Source of the DNA: an uncultured Eubacteriales bacterium
GTDB taxonomy: Bacteria > Bacillota > Clostridia > Oscillospirales > Oscillospiraceae
Assembly (NCBI GenBank): GCA_900545815.1
Contig: URAM01000002.1
Location: 105,330 to 169,329 of the forward strand
Length of the DNA: 64,000 nucleotides
Direction: 5' to 3'
Positions within the stretch are counted from its first letter, which is position 1. Every line of letters starts with the position of its first letter. The notes beneath the pieces were generated by a model. That model did no database searches. It had not been told where the DNA came from and was given only the letters and a program-made list of their open reading frames with translations. Below are positions 7,111-14,182 of the stretch, one piece after another. Made by a program: the position numbers and the translations under genes.

Positions 7111-9216
7111 ATGAGCACGATTATGAACGGCCTGGGCACCATCCTGGGCTACGTCATGTACTTCTGTTACAATATCCTGGGCAATTACGCCCTGGCCATC
7201 CTGCTCTTTACCTTGCTGACCAAGGTGATCCTGCTGCCGGTGGCCATCTGGGTGCAGAACAACGGCATCAAGATTGTCCACCTGACCCCAGAGCTGAACC
7301 GGATCAAAGCCAACCACTTCGGGGACAAAGACCGCATCGCCGAGGAGACTCAAAAGCTGTACAAGCGGGAGAAGTACAACGCCTTTGCCAACCTCATCCC
7401 CACCTTCGTCCAGCTGGTGCTGCTCATCGGCCTCATCCAGGTCATCTATCACCCCCTGAACCACATTTTCCACGCCGACGGCAGTCTCATCGACGCCATG
7501 GTGCAGCTGACCGGTCAGCTCACCGGCTGCGACGTGGACTCCAGCTCCGTGCAGCTCACCGTGGTGCAGGCCATCCAGACCGGCCAGTACACCGACGCCT
7601 TCCAGACACTGCCCGGCATGACTGCCGACCTGATGACCCGCATCCAAGCCTTAGACCTGAACCTGTTCGGCCTGAACCTGGGCGACGTGCCCATCACCGC
7701 CGGCGGCGCCACCCTGCTGGTGCCCATTTTGGCAGGTCTGGCCGCCTTCACCCTCTGCCTGAGCCAGAACAAGATGAATCCCCTCCAGGCGGAGCAGGGC
7801 ATGGCCGGTCAGCTGAGCACCACCATCCTGTCGGTGGGCATCGCCCTTTTCCTGGGCTTCTTCGTCCCCGCCGGCGTGGGGCTGTACTGGATCTTCTCCA
7901 ACCTGTTCACCATTTTGCAGCAGTTCCTGCTGAACATCATCATCGACCCCAAAAAGCACATCGACTACGAAGCCCTGGAGGAGAGCAAAAAAGCCCTGGC
8001 CGAACTGGACAGCCTGGGCGGCAAAAAGAAGCCCTTCTCCCACGACCCCAACGCCAAGCGGGAGAAGGCGGATTACAAGCGCTTCTTCTCCATCGTCAAC
8101 AAGCACATCGTGTTCTACTCGGAAAAGAGCGGCTTTTATAAATACTTCCAGGACACCATCGAGTATCTGCTGGGGCACTCCAACGTGGTCATCCACTACA
8201 TCACCAGCGATCCGGACGACCAGATCTTCGCCCTGGCGGAAAAAGAGCCCCGCATCAAGCCCTATTACATCGGCGAAAAGCGGCTCATCACTCTGATGAT
8301 GAAGATGGAAGCGGACATCGTCTGCATGACCATGCCGGACATTGAGACCTTCCACATCAAGCGCAGCTACATCAAAAAGGACATCGAGTACGTCTACCTG
8401 TTCCACGGCTTTGCCAGCACCCACATGGTGCTGCGGGAGACTGCTTTTGACCACTACGACACCATCTTCTGCTCCGGCCCTGTCCAGATGAAGGAAATTC
8501 GGGCACGGGAAGAATTGAAAGGTCTGCCTCCCAAAAAACTCATCGACACCGGCTACGGCGTCATCGAGCACCTGCGGGCGGCCTACGAGCAGATGGAGCA
8601 GGTACCGCACGACCGGCCTCAGATCTTGATCGCCCCCTCCTGGCAGAAGGACAACATCCTGGAGTCCTGCATTGACCCGCTCCTGCGCCAGCTCCTGGCC
8701 GATGACCGGTACAAGGTCATCGTCCGCCCCCATCCCGAATGGATCAAGCGCTTCCCCCAGAAGCAGGAAGCCTTCCAGCAGCGGCACCAGGCGGAGCTGG
8801 AAGCCGGCAAATTCGAGTTCCAAACGGACTTCTCCTCCGGCGATACGGTGTATCAGTCCGATCTGGTCATCACCGACTGGTCCTCCATCGCCATGGAGTT
8901 CTCCTTCACCACCTGCAAGCCCTCCCTGTTCATCAACACCCCTATGAAGGTTATGAATCCCAACTACCAGGAGCTGAATCTGGAACCGCTGGATCTCTCC
9001 CTGCGGGATCAGTTGGGACGGAGCGTAGCGCTGGACGCCGTGGGCAGCACCGCCGGACAGGCGGTGGCCGATCTGCTGGCGGACGCAGCCGGATATCAGG
9101 AGCGCATTGGCAAGCTGGTTTACGAGTTGATGCCCAACTTCGGCCACAGCGGTGAGATCGGCGGCAAGTATCTCCTCCACTCCCTTCAGGAGAAGATCCA
9201 GAACCGGAAGGATTGA
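7111..9216 (+). CDS. YidC/Oxa1 insertase domain fused to a CDP-glycerol glycerophosphotransferase domain
   Basis: One uninterrupted 701-residue frame with GGAGG before the ATG. Residues 1-280 are a YidC/Oxa1-type insertase: membrane helices near 24-48, 92-114, 200-218 and 236-278, with the cytoplasmic helical hairpin at 58-92. The groove Arg of SpoIIIJ-type YidC is Lys38. A charged linker (about 285-325) leads to a CDP-glycerol transferase domain (about 326-695) with both expected His residues, FHG at 431-433 and RPHP at 539-542, plus TDWSS at 588-592. YidC-type proteins insert membrane proteins; the second domain transfers polyol phosphate from a CDP donor. Likely the membrane-anchored polymerase of this operon (inference). 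Confidence 0.88.
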   Translation: MSTIMNGLGTILGYVMYFCYNILGNYALAILLFTLLTKVILLPVAIWVQNNGIKIVHLTPELNRIKANHFGDKDRIAEETQKLYKREKYNAFANLIPTFVQLVLLIGLIQVIYHPLNHIFHADGSLIDAMVQLTGQLTGCDVDSSSVQLTVVQAIQTGQYTDAFQTLPGMTADLMTRIQALDLNLFGLNLGDVPITAGGATLLVPILAGLAAFTLCLSQNKMNPLQAEQGMAGQLSTTILSVGIALFLGFFVPAGVGLYWIFSNLFTILQQFLLNIIIDPKKHIDYEALEESKKALAELDSLGGKKKPFSHDPNAKREKADYKRFFSIVNKHIVFYSEKSGFYKYFQDTIEYLLGHSNVVIHYITSDPDDQIFALAEKEPRIKPYYIGEKRLITLMMKMEADIVCMTMPDIETFHIKRSYIKKDIEYVYLFHGFASTHMVLRETAFDHYDTIFCSGPVQMKEIRAREELKGLPPKKLIDTGYGVIEHLRAAYEQMEQVPHDRPQILIAPSWQKDNILESCIDPLLRQLLADDRYKVIVRPHPEWIKRFPQKQEAFQQRHQAELEAGKFEFQTDFSSGDTVYQSDLVITDWSSIAMEFSFTTCKPSLFINTPMKVMNPNYQELNLEPLDLSLRDQLGRSVALDAVGSTAGQAVADLLADAAGYQERIGKLVYELMPNFGHSGEIGGKYLLHSLQEKIQNRKD

Positions 9217-9263
9217 TACCTGCCCCGCTTCCCAGCGAGATAGAGATAAAGGAGGCACGTTTC

Positions 9264-11081
9264 ATGGTAACCTACAAAGAATTTGAAATCCTCAACTACC
9301 TGACCCGATTCCAGGGCAACACCAACGGTGCGTTCCTGGCCTACTTGGAGCAGCACCTGCACTATCCGGTCTTTGACTCCCCCAAAGAGACCCTGACCAT
9401 CCTGGCTCAGCTGCAAAAGAAGGGCTATTTGGATGACTTGACCGTGACCGAGTTCGCCCTCCAGGAGCTGGAACCCTATCGGGTGAAAAACGCCGTCCTG
9501 CTGGCGGCGGAAAGTGCCAACTGGACGGCCCGCACCCTCTACACCGTGCCCAAGGGGTTGTATCGGAAAAATGGCGAGACCCTCATCGAGCGGCTCATCC
9601 TCCAACTGCAGGAGGTGGGCATCCAGAACATCCATGTGGTGGTAGGCTCTATGAAGGAGCAGTATTTCTTCTTGGAGGAGCAGTACGGCGTCACCTTGGA
9701 CGTGACCCCCCGCCCCCGAAAGAACAGCGTCTGCTCCCTCTACGCCGTGGCAGACCAACTGGACAACACCTATATCTGCCCCTGCGACACCTATTTCCCT
9801 GACAACCCCTTCCACCCCTACGAGTACCGCCCCTTCCACGCCACCGTTCACCTGGACAACGCTGCCCAGGCTATGCTGGTGCGCAAGAACGACTCTGGCC
9901 GCATCACCCGCATCGACGGCGGCAACCAGGGCATGAGCGGCGAATGTCTCTCCGGTCACGCCTTCTTTGACCAGACCTTCTCCGGCCGCCTGCGCCGGTA
10001 CTTGGAGAACGAGATCGACAGCTTCGGCGCCGACACCCTCCCCTGGCAGTGCCTGGTGGACGGCCACATTGACAACCTAGATCTTTACGTCCGCCCCTAT
10101 GATGACGGCGCCATCCTTCCCTTCCGCTCCATCCAGAGCCTGGAAAACATTGACGGCCTGTTCGTGGACAACGCCAGCCGGAAAATCATGGAGAAGCTGT
10201 GCGACCAGCTCCACTGCCAGCCGGAGAACGTCCAAGATCTGATCGTCCTGCCGGAGGGGGGAGACGACCTGTACTTCGCCTTCACCGTTCGGGGGCAGAA
10301 TTACCTTTTCTGCTACCCCAGCCAGCCCAGCGCCGGCGGCACACGGAAAAAGGAATACCGCGCCCAGCAAATGGCGGTAGAATCCGGTGTGGATGCCCTG
10401 TGCATCTACAGCGATGAGGAGGGCTGCAAGATCCTCCGCATCCCCTCTGACGCCCATTCCATGGACAGCCTGTTCGGCAAGGATCCGCACTTTATGGCGG
10501 AGCTGGCTCGCACCATCCGCCTGTTCCACGATGCCGGCCGAAACATGACCGATTGGAAGGACTTCCTCACCGACCCCATCGCCGAGGCAGATCAGCTCCT
10601 GCTCCGCGCCGCCCCCACCAAGGGCGACCTGCTCCGCCGGTTCCGGCGGGAGCATACCCGCATCGTCCGCCTGTTCCAGTACACCGAGCGGGACGGCATG
10701 GACAAGGTCATGTGTCACAACAGCATCAACCGGAACAACTGCCTGTATGCAGATGACACCGTCAATCTGATCCATTGGGAGCACGCCAGCTTTGGGGATC
10801 CGGCCTTTGACTTCGGCCAGATTTTGAGCGAATACGACCTGGACAGTCCCGCCATTGATGAAATTTTGACCGCCTACCTGGGTCGCCCTGCCACTGACCT
10901 GGAGCGGCTGCACTGGACGGCCTATGTGGCGCTCCACCATTGGTGTGCCTTCTGCTGGGCGCTGTACCAGGAGAGCGTAGGCGAGGACACCGGCAAAAAA
11001 ATGCTGGACTTCTACCGCACAGCACAGCAGGCTTTGGATTACGCCCTGCCGCGGTATGAAGCCTATTATAAAGTCCACTGA
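9264..11081 (+). CDS. wHTH + LicC-like nucleotidyltransferase + LicA-like kinase fusion, both enzyme signatures degenerate
   Basis: 605 residues. N-terminal winged-helix-like segment (1-70), nucleotidyltransferase fold (about 74-260) and choline-kinase/APH fold (about 305-600), the layout of LicC/LicA-type phosphocholine proteins. Family landmarks survive (PKGL at 97-99, IERLILQL, GDPAFDFG) but catalytic signatures do not. The LAAGxxSR loop reads LAAESANW (Gly to Glu83, Arg to Trp87); the kinase HxD loop reads CHNSINRNN (Asp to Ser487); the metal-binding IDWE reads IHWE (Asp to His504). The frame is intact, so it may be a non-catalytic scaffold or sensor. AAAGGAGG selects the ATG at 9264; an upstream in-frame ATG lacks a site. 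Confidence 0.78.
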   Translation: MVTYKEFEILNYLTRFQGNTNGAFLAYLEQHLHYPVFDSPKETLTILAQLQKKGYLDDLTVTEFALQELEPYRVKNAVLLAAESANWTARTLYTVPKGLYRKNGETLIERLILQLQEVGIQNIHVVVGSMKEQYFFLEEQYGVTLDVTPRPRKNSVCSLYAVADQLDNTYICPCDTYFPDNPFHPYEYRPFHATVHLDNAAQAMLVRKNDSGRITRIDGGNQGMSGECLSGHAFFDQTFSGRLRRYLENEIDSFGADTLPWQCLVDGHIDNLDLYVRPYDDGAILPFRSIQSLENIDGLFVDNASRKIMEKLCDQLHCQPENVQDLIVLPEGGDDLYFAFTVRGQNYLFCYPSQPSAGGTRKKEYRAQQMAVESGVDALCIYSDEEGCKILRIPSDAHSMDSLFGKDPHFMAELARTIRLFHDAGRNMTDWKDFLTDPIAEADQLLLRAAPTKGDLLRRFRREHTRIVRLFQYTERDGMDKVMCHNSINRNNCLYADDTVNLIHWEHASFGDPAFDFGQILSEYDLDSPAIDEILTAYLGRPATDLERLHWTAYVALHHWCAFCWALYQESVGEDTGKKMLDFYRTAQQALDYALPRYEAYYKVH

Positions 11082-11128
11082 GCTTCCAAAGGAAGCCGAA
11101 CGCACCACACAAAAAGGAGTAATTTGAA

Positions 11129-11434
11129 ATGAAAAAAACACTGAAACTCTGCGGCCTGACCGCCTGCTGCGCTGTTATGCTCTCCAGCTACACCTGCGCC
11201 TATATTGACCCCTCCGTCATGACCTATACCATCCAGGCCATCGCCGGCGTGGTCATCGCTGTAGGCGCTGTGGCAGGCATCTACTGGCGGAAGGCCAAGA
11301 AAAAGGTCAACGAGAAGCTGGGTCTGGACGAGAACCGCAACAAGGAAGTGGAATCCGACGTCCTGGAGATCAAAGAGGACGACGTGGAGCCCAACATCAA
11401 CGTGACCTCCAGCGTAAAGGAGCCGGAGGAATAA
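11129..11434 (+). CDS. Small membrane protein of the surface-polymer operon
   Basis: 101 residues: signal-peptide-like N-terminus (1-24), AYIDPSV motif, one membrane helix (about 32-52), a basic RKAKKK stop-transfer, then an acidic cytoplasmic tail. AAAGGAG precedes the ATG. It closes the operon and is followed by a strong terminator. I recall similar YIDP-motif proteins beside LTA-synthase-like genes in Clostridia, but the function is unknown; an accessory subunit of the polymer machinery is inference. Confidence 0.75.
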   Translation: MKKTLKLCGLTACCAVMLSSYTCAYIDPSVMTYTIQAIAGVVIAVGAVAGIYWRKAKKKVNEKLGLDENRNKEVESDVLEIKEDDVEPNINVTSSVKEPEE

Positions 11435-11453
11435 GCACTTGGCCGAGACGAGA

Positions 11454-11490
11454 ACGAGAGACGATCCAACCGATCGTCTCTCGTTTTTTT
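11454..11490 (+). terminator. Terminator of the surface-polymer operon
   Basis: 13-bp perfect stem ACGAGAGACGATC/GATCGTCTCTCGT followed by seven T. Confidence 0.9.
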
Positions 11491-11506
11491 GCACTGACCA
11501 ACCCAC

Positions 11507-11540
11507 AAAAAAGGAGGGAGAACCCTTCGGTTCTCCCTCC
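11507..11540 (-). terminator. Terminator for the 206-residue gene
   Basis: Perfect stem GGAGGGAGAAC/GTTCTCCCTCC with a six-base loop, followed on the minus strand by six T; about 87 bases after the stop at 11627. Confidence 0.85.
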
Positions 11541-11626
11541 GTATGACAGCATTTCCAAAGAAGCACCCCTCTCTCGCCTCTCAGAAACACACACACGAGA
11601 TTCTAAAACAGTGCCAGCGGCACAGA

Positions 11627-12247
11627 TCAGGAAGCCTTTCTTGCCACCATCGCCTCCGTGGCTCTGGTGTACTTCAGGGGTTCTTCATCGCTCTGACGGA
11701 TGAATTCATTCCGCAGGCCACGGGCGTCCAGCATCCCCTTCACTTCTTCCAAGCTCAGCACATAATCCACACCAGCCACCTTAGGGCCGTTCTGTGCACC
11801 GGCGGTGACCAGCACCACCAGGGTGTTCTGGTCGGCGTCCTTGATGCCAGCGCTCATGGACAGGATCTCCTGGCTGACCTGCTGGGTATGCTTTCTGTTG
11901 GCTGCGCTCACTTCAAATACATCTCGGAAGCCCATCATCCGGAATGCGCTGGTCAGACCGCTCTGACGCACCACGCTGCCCAGCTCACGGGACAGCCCCG
12001 GCTCCAGCAGTGCCATAGCACTGCGGCCATTGCCGATGCTGCGGATGACCTGGTACAGGCTGCTCTGCGCCTGGGTGGCGGCCGGTTCTGCCTGAGCCTC
12101 GTCCATGCCCATCAAAGAGATGACCCACTGGGGCAACCACTGAAACGCTTCCTTGCTCACCCGCTGATAGGCCAGCGCAGCGACTTCTTCATAAACCTTA
12201 CCCATAGCGGAAACCTTACCCGGCATCATAGTACTTGCGTGCAACAT
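11627..12247 (-). CDS. Hypothetical protein, 206 residues, long conserved leader
   Basis: Not recognised with confidence. No Cys, no signal peptide and no clear membrane helix. The segment GFRDVFEV (about 104-112) and the C-terminal GVDYVLSLEEV faintly recall the [FeFe]-hydrogenase large-subunit fold, but every cluster-binding Cys motif is absent, so hydrogenase activity is excluded. AGGAGAG precedes the ATG at 12245-12247. It shares the first four residues (MLHA), promoter and leader sequence with the 47-residue peptide gene at 12912-13055, pointing to common regulation. Confidence 0.7.
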   Translation of the reverse strand: MLHASTMMPGKVSAMGKVYEEVAALAYQRVSKEAFQWLPQWVISLMGMDEAQAEPAATQAQSSLYQVIRSIGNGRSAMALLEPGLSRELGSVVRQSGLTSAFRMMGFRDVFEVSAANRKHTQQVSQEILSMSAGIKDADQNTLVVLVTAGAQNGPKVAGVDYVLSLEEVKGMLDARGLRNEFIRQSDEEPLKYTRATEAMVARKAS

Positions 12248-12478
12248 TGGAATCTCTCCTTTTACCTCATATTTGTCCGTTGAACATTTGTCGATTTTGC
12301 CGAAACAGCTTGTTCCCGCCTTTTTGAAGTCCCCTTCATTTTTCTTGCAAACCCGTCATTTTGCCATTTTAGGATGGGCTTTTCCAGCTCCGTTCTTTTC
12401 CACAAAAACACGGGTCTGTTTTTCAGCACTTTCACTGCTTCGCGTGTTTTCAACCGTTCTTCCGTTGGTACGACTTGA
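12248..12478 (-). other. Long 5' leader of the 206-residue gene
   Basis: About 225 nt between the promoter and the ATG. Blocks match the leader at 13056-13285: AGTGAAAGTGCTGAAAAACA, TTTTGTGGAAAAG, TTGCAAGAAAAA and GGAGAGATT, in the same order and spacing. The first block can form an AGCA...TGCT hairpin. A frame of some 70 codons exists in this copy but is broken in the other, so RNA-level conservation is more likely. Confidence 0.6.
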
Positions 12479-12507
12479 ATTCTAGCACCTTTTTCCCCGC
12501 TTGTCAA
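12479..12507 (-). promoter_or_regulatory. Promoter of the 206-residue gene
   Basis: Minus-strand TTGACA (12502-12507), 17-base spacer, TAGAAT (12479-12484). It corresponds base for base in layout to the promoter at 13286-13314. Confidence 0.8.
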
Positions 12508-12553
12508 CAGAAAAGTAAAGAACTTTTTCATATGTTTTTTCTATGAAAACCAA

Positions 12554-12594
12554 TATATTATGCATGACAAATTATAGGCTCTTGCATTTTTGCG
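12554..12594 (-). promoter_or_regulatory. Candidate upstream regulatory motif, copy 1
   Basis: A TTGCA-rich stretch about 60 bases upstream of the -35 aligns with 13364-13402, sharing TATA and CTTGCATTT blocks. In the other copy it contains a clear inverted repeat, so it may be a shared activator or repressor site. Confidence 0.4.
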
Positions 12595-12705
12595 CCATCC
12601 GCCCTTCGTGAACGGGTGGTTCTTCCCTTTTTGCGCTCCTTGTTTTCGTCACTTTGACAACACTTTCACAAACCCCTGTGCGCTCAGTCTCCCCCCTCTG
12701 CCGGC

Positions 12706-12732
12706 AAAAAAGAAACGCCGGATGACCGGCGT
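12706..12732 (-). terminator. Second (distal) terminator after the 47-residue peptide gene
   Basis: Stem ACGCCGG/CCGGCGT followed on the minus strand by TTCTTTTTT. It lies about 55 bases beyond the first terminator. Confidence 0.65.
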
Positions 12733-12784
12733 CTGAGCTTCTCCATCTGGCACAGGCAGAATCCCCTCGCTCCGTCCTTCCATG

Positions 12785-12817
12785 CAAAAATGCCCACAAA
12801 ACCGAAGGCTTTGTGGG
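12785..12817 (-). terminator. Terminator after the 47-residue peptide gene
   Basis: Stem CCCACAAA/TTTGTGGG followed on the minus strand by CATTTTT. Between it and the stop, a 10-bp inverted repeat GAAAGCGATG/CATCGCTTTC spans 12825-12864. Confidence 0.7.
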
Positions 12818-12911
12818 AAGTCAGAAAGCGATGAGAATTTCGTGAAATCCCCATCGCTTTCATTGACTACGCTCTTGATTCAATTTGCGATCTTCCTCCC
12901 ATGCACCTTGC

Positions 12912-13055
12912 TCATGCGCGGCCGTTTCCCTTCACCACGACCAGTTCTCTGGCGTGCATCCGCTCCTCCATCAATTCCGTGATCAGCAGTCCGATCTGTC
13001 CTACAATCACCATACTCGGAAGAATGACCGACATCAAGATACCTGCGTGCAACAT
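12912..13055 (-). CDS. Small hydrophobic peptide, 47 residues
   Basis: Begins MLHAGILMSVILPSMV and contains one predicted membrane helix (about 5-27), then a basic/charged tail ending KGNGRA. Start ATG at 13053-13055 with GGAGAG upstream; stop TGA at 12912-12914. Support for expression: a consensus promoter 230 bases upstream, a leader conserved with the 206-residue gene, and tandem terminators downstream. Too short for most gene finders. Function unknown; it could be a membrane peptide or a signal. Confidence 0.6.
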   Translation of the reverse strand: MLHAGILMSVILPSMVIVGQIGLLITELMEERMHARELVVVKGNGRA

Positions 13056-13285
13056 AATAATCTCTCCTTACTGATTGATCCTTTGGGTTGTGTTGTTTCC
13101 TTTGTCAAATGATCTCTGCGGTTCTTTTTGACGCTCTCTCTTTTTTTCTTGCAAAACGTTCGTTTTATCTATCCTTGCTGTACGAATCACCAGTTTGTCC
13201 TTTTCCACAAAACCGGTCTGCTGTTTTTCAGCACTTTCACTGTTTCACAGCCGTCCACCCGCTTTCTTTCACTGGCTATGGTAGA
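13056..13285 (-). other. Long 5' leader of the 47-residue peptide gene
   Basis: About 225 nt, homologous in ordered blocks to 12248-12478 (see that entry). No gene is seen inside it. Confidence 0.6.
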
Positions 13286-13314
13286 ATTGTAGCACTGTCG
13301 TGCCCACTTGTCAA
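13286..13314 (-). promoter_or_regulatory. Promoter of the 47-residue peptide gene
   Basis: Minus-strand TTGACA (13309-13314), 17-base spacer, TACAAT (13286-13291). Confidence 0.8.
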
Positions 13315-13365
13315 TGTAACAAACACAACTTTCCCATGGGACTTTTTCATGAAAACAACGGCATT

Positions 13366-13402
13366 TTGCAAGTGCAAACTATATATCTTGCATTTATGCA
13401 AG
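13366..13402 (-). promoter_or_regulatory. Inverted-repeat regulatory site upstream of the peptide promoter
   Basis: Two TGCA-type palindromes: TTGCAAGTGCAA (13366-13377) and CTTGCATTTATGCAAG (13387-13402), the latter with 7-bp arms around TT. They lie 50-90 bases upstream of the -35, where activators often bind. Confidence 0.5.
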
Positions 13403-13434
13403 AAAAGACGGCAGAACCCGCCGGTTCCGCCGTC
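13403..13434 (-). terminator. Terminator after gatD
   Basis: 12-bp stem GACGGCAGAACC/GGTTCCGCCGTC followed on the minus strand by TTTTC. Confidence 0.75.
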
Positions 13435-13453
13435 CTATTTTGACGCATTTTCG

Positions 13454-14182
13454 TCAGTTCGCCAACTTTTTCACAAAGCGCTTCACGATATACTCGTTGG
13501 CCTCCCGTTCCTCCACGTCAGGCAGGGGCGCCAGCGCCCCATCTCCGCACTTGCGCTCCAGCGCCTGTCCCAGGAGCAGGTCGCAGACCTGAGGATTCTT
13601 GGGCAGCAGAGGGCCGTGAAGGTAGGTGCCCACCACATTTTTGTAGCGCACCCCTTCGTGGCCGTCCTGGCCGTTGTTGCCGTAGCCGAACAGCACCTTT
13701 CCCAAGGGCTGGTTGTGGTTGATATACGTCCGACCGCCGTGGTTTTCAAAGCCCACGATGGGGGTGGAAAGCTCCGGACTTTCCAGCACCACATTGGAGA
13801 TGAGCCGGGGGCTGCCCTGCTCCGTGTACAAATCCACCAGGGACAGCCCTTCCATGCGCCCTTGGTCGGTGTCGTAGTAGTGCCCCAGCAGCTGATAGCC
13901 GCCGCACACGGCGATGACCGTGCCGCCGTCCTCCACATAGGCTTTGAAATCCTTCTGGATGCCCTGCAATTTTTGACAGACGATCCTCTGCTCCCGATCG
14001 GAGCCGCCGCCCAGCAATACGATGTCCAGCTCCTGGAAGGGGATGGAATCCTCCAGCAGGAACTCCCGCACTTCCGCCTCCATGCCGCGCCATTCCAGCC
14101 GTTTGCGCAGGCACTGGATATTCCCCCGATCGCCATACAGGTTCAGCAGGTCGGGGTACAGATGTCCGATGGTCAGTTTCAT
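13454..14182 (-). CDS. gatD: Lipid II isoglutaminyl synthase, glutaminase subunit GatD
   Basis: 242 residues, class I glutamine amidotransferase of the CobB/CobQ type. The nucleophile elbow is AVCGGYQLLG with Cys93; the catalytic His lies near the C-terminus in TYLHGPLLP. With MurT it amidates the D-Glu of the lipid II stem peptide to D-isoglutamine, using ammonia from glutamine, at the cytoplasmic membrane. Its ATG overlaps the murT stop by four bases (ATGA), so the subunits are translationally coupled. Confidence 0.95.
   Translation of the reverse strand: MKLTIGHLYPDLLNLYGDRGNIQCLRKRLEWRGMEAEVREFLLEDSIPFQELDIVLLGGGSDREQRIVCQKLQGIQKDFKAYVEDGGTVIAVCGGYQLLGHYYDTDQGRMEGLSLVDLYTEQGSPRLISNVVLESPELSTPIVGFENHGGRTYINHNQPLGKVLFGYGNNGQDGHEGVRYKNVVGTYLHGPLLPKNPQVCDLLLGQALERKCGDGALAPLPDVEEREANEYIVKRFVKKLAN

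Noticed and set aside
11627..12247. Annotation as an [FeFe]-hydrogenase
   Set aside because: No cysteine is present, so no cluster can be bound; only weak local similarity from memory.
12262..12531. 89-codon open frame covering the leader of the 206-residue gene
   Set aside because: It starts upstream of the promoter, and the homologous leader at 13056-13285 breaks the frame, so conservation is not at protein level.
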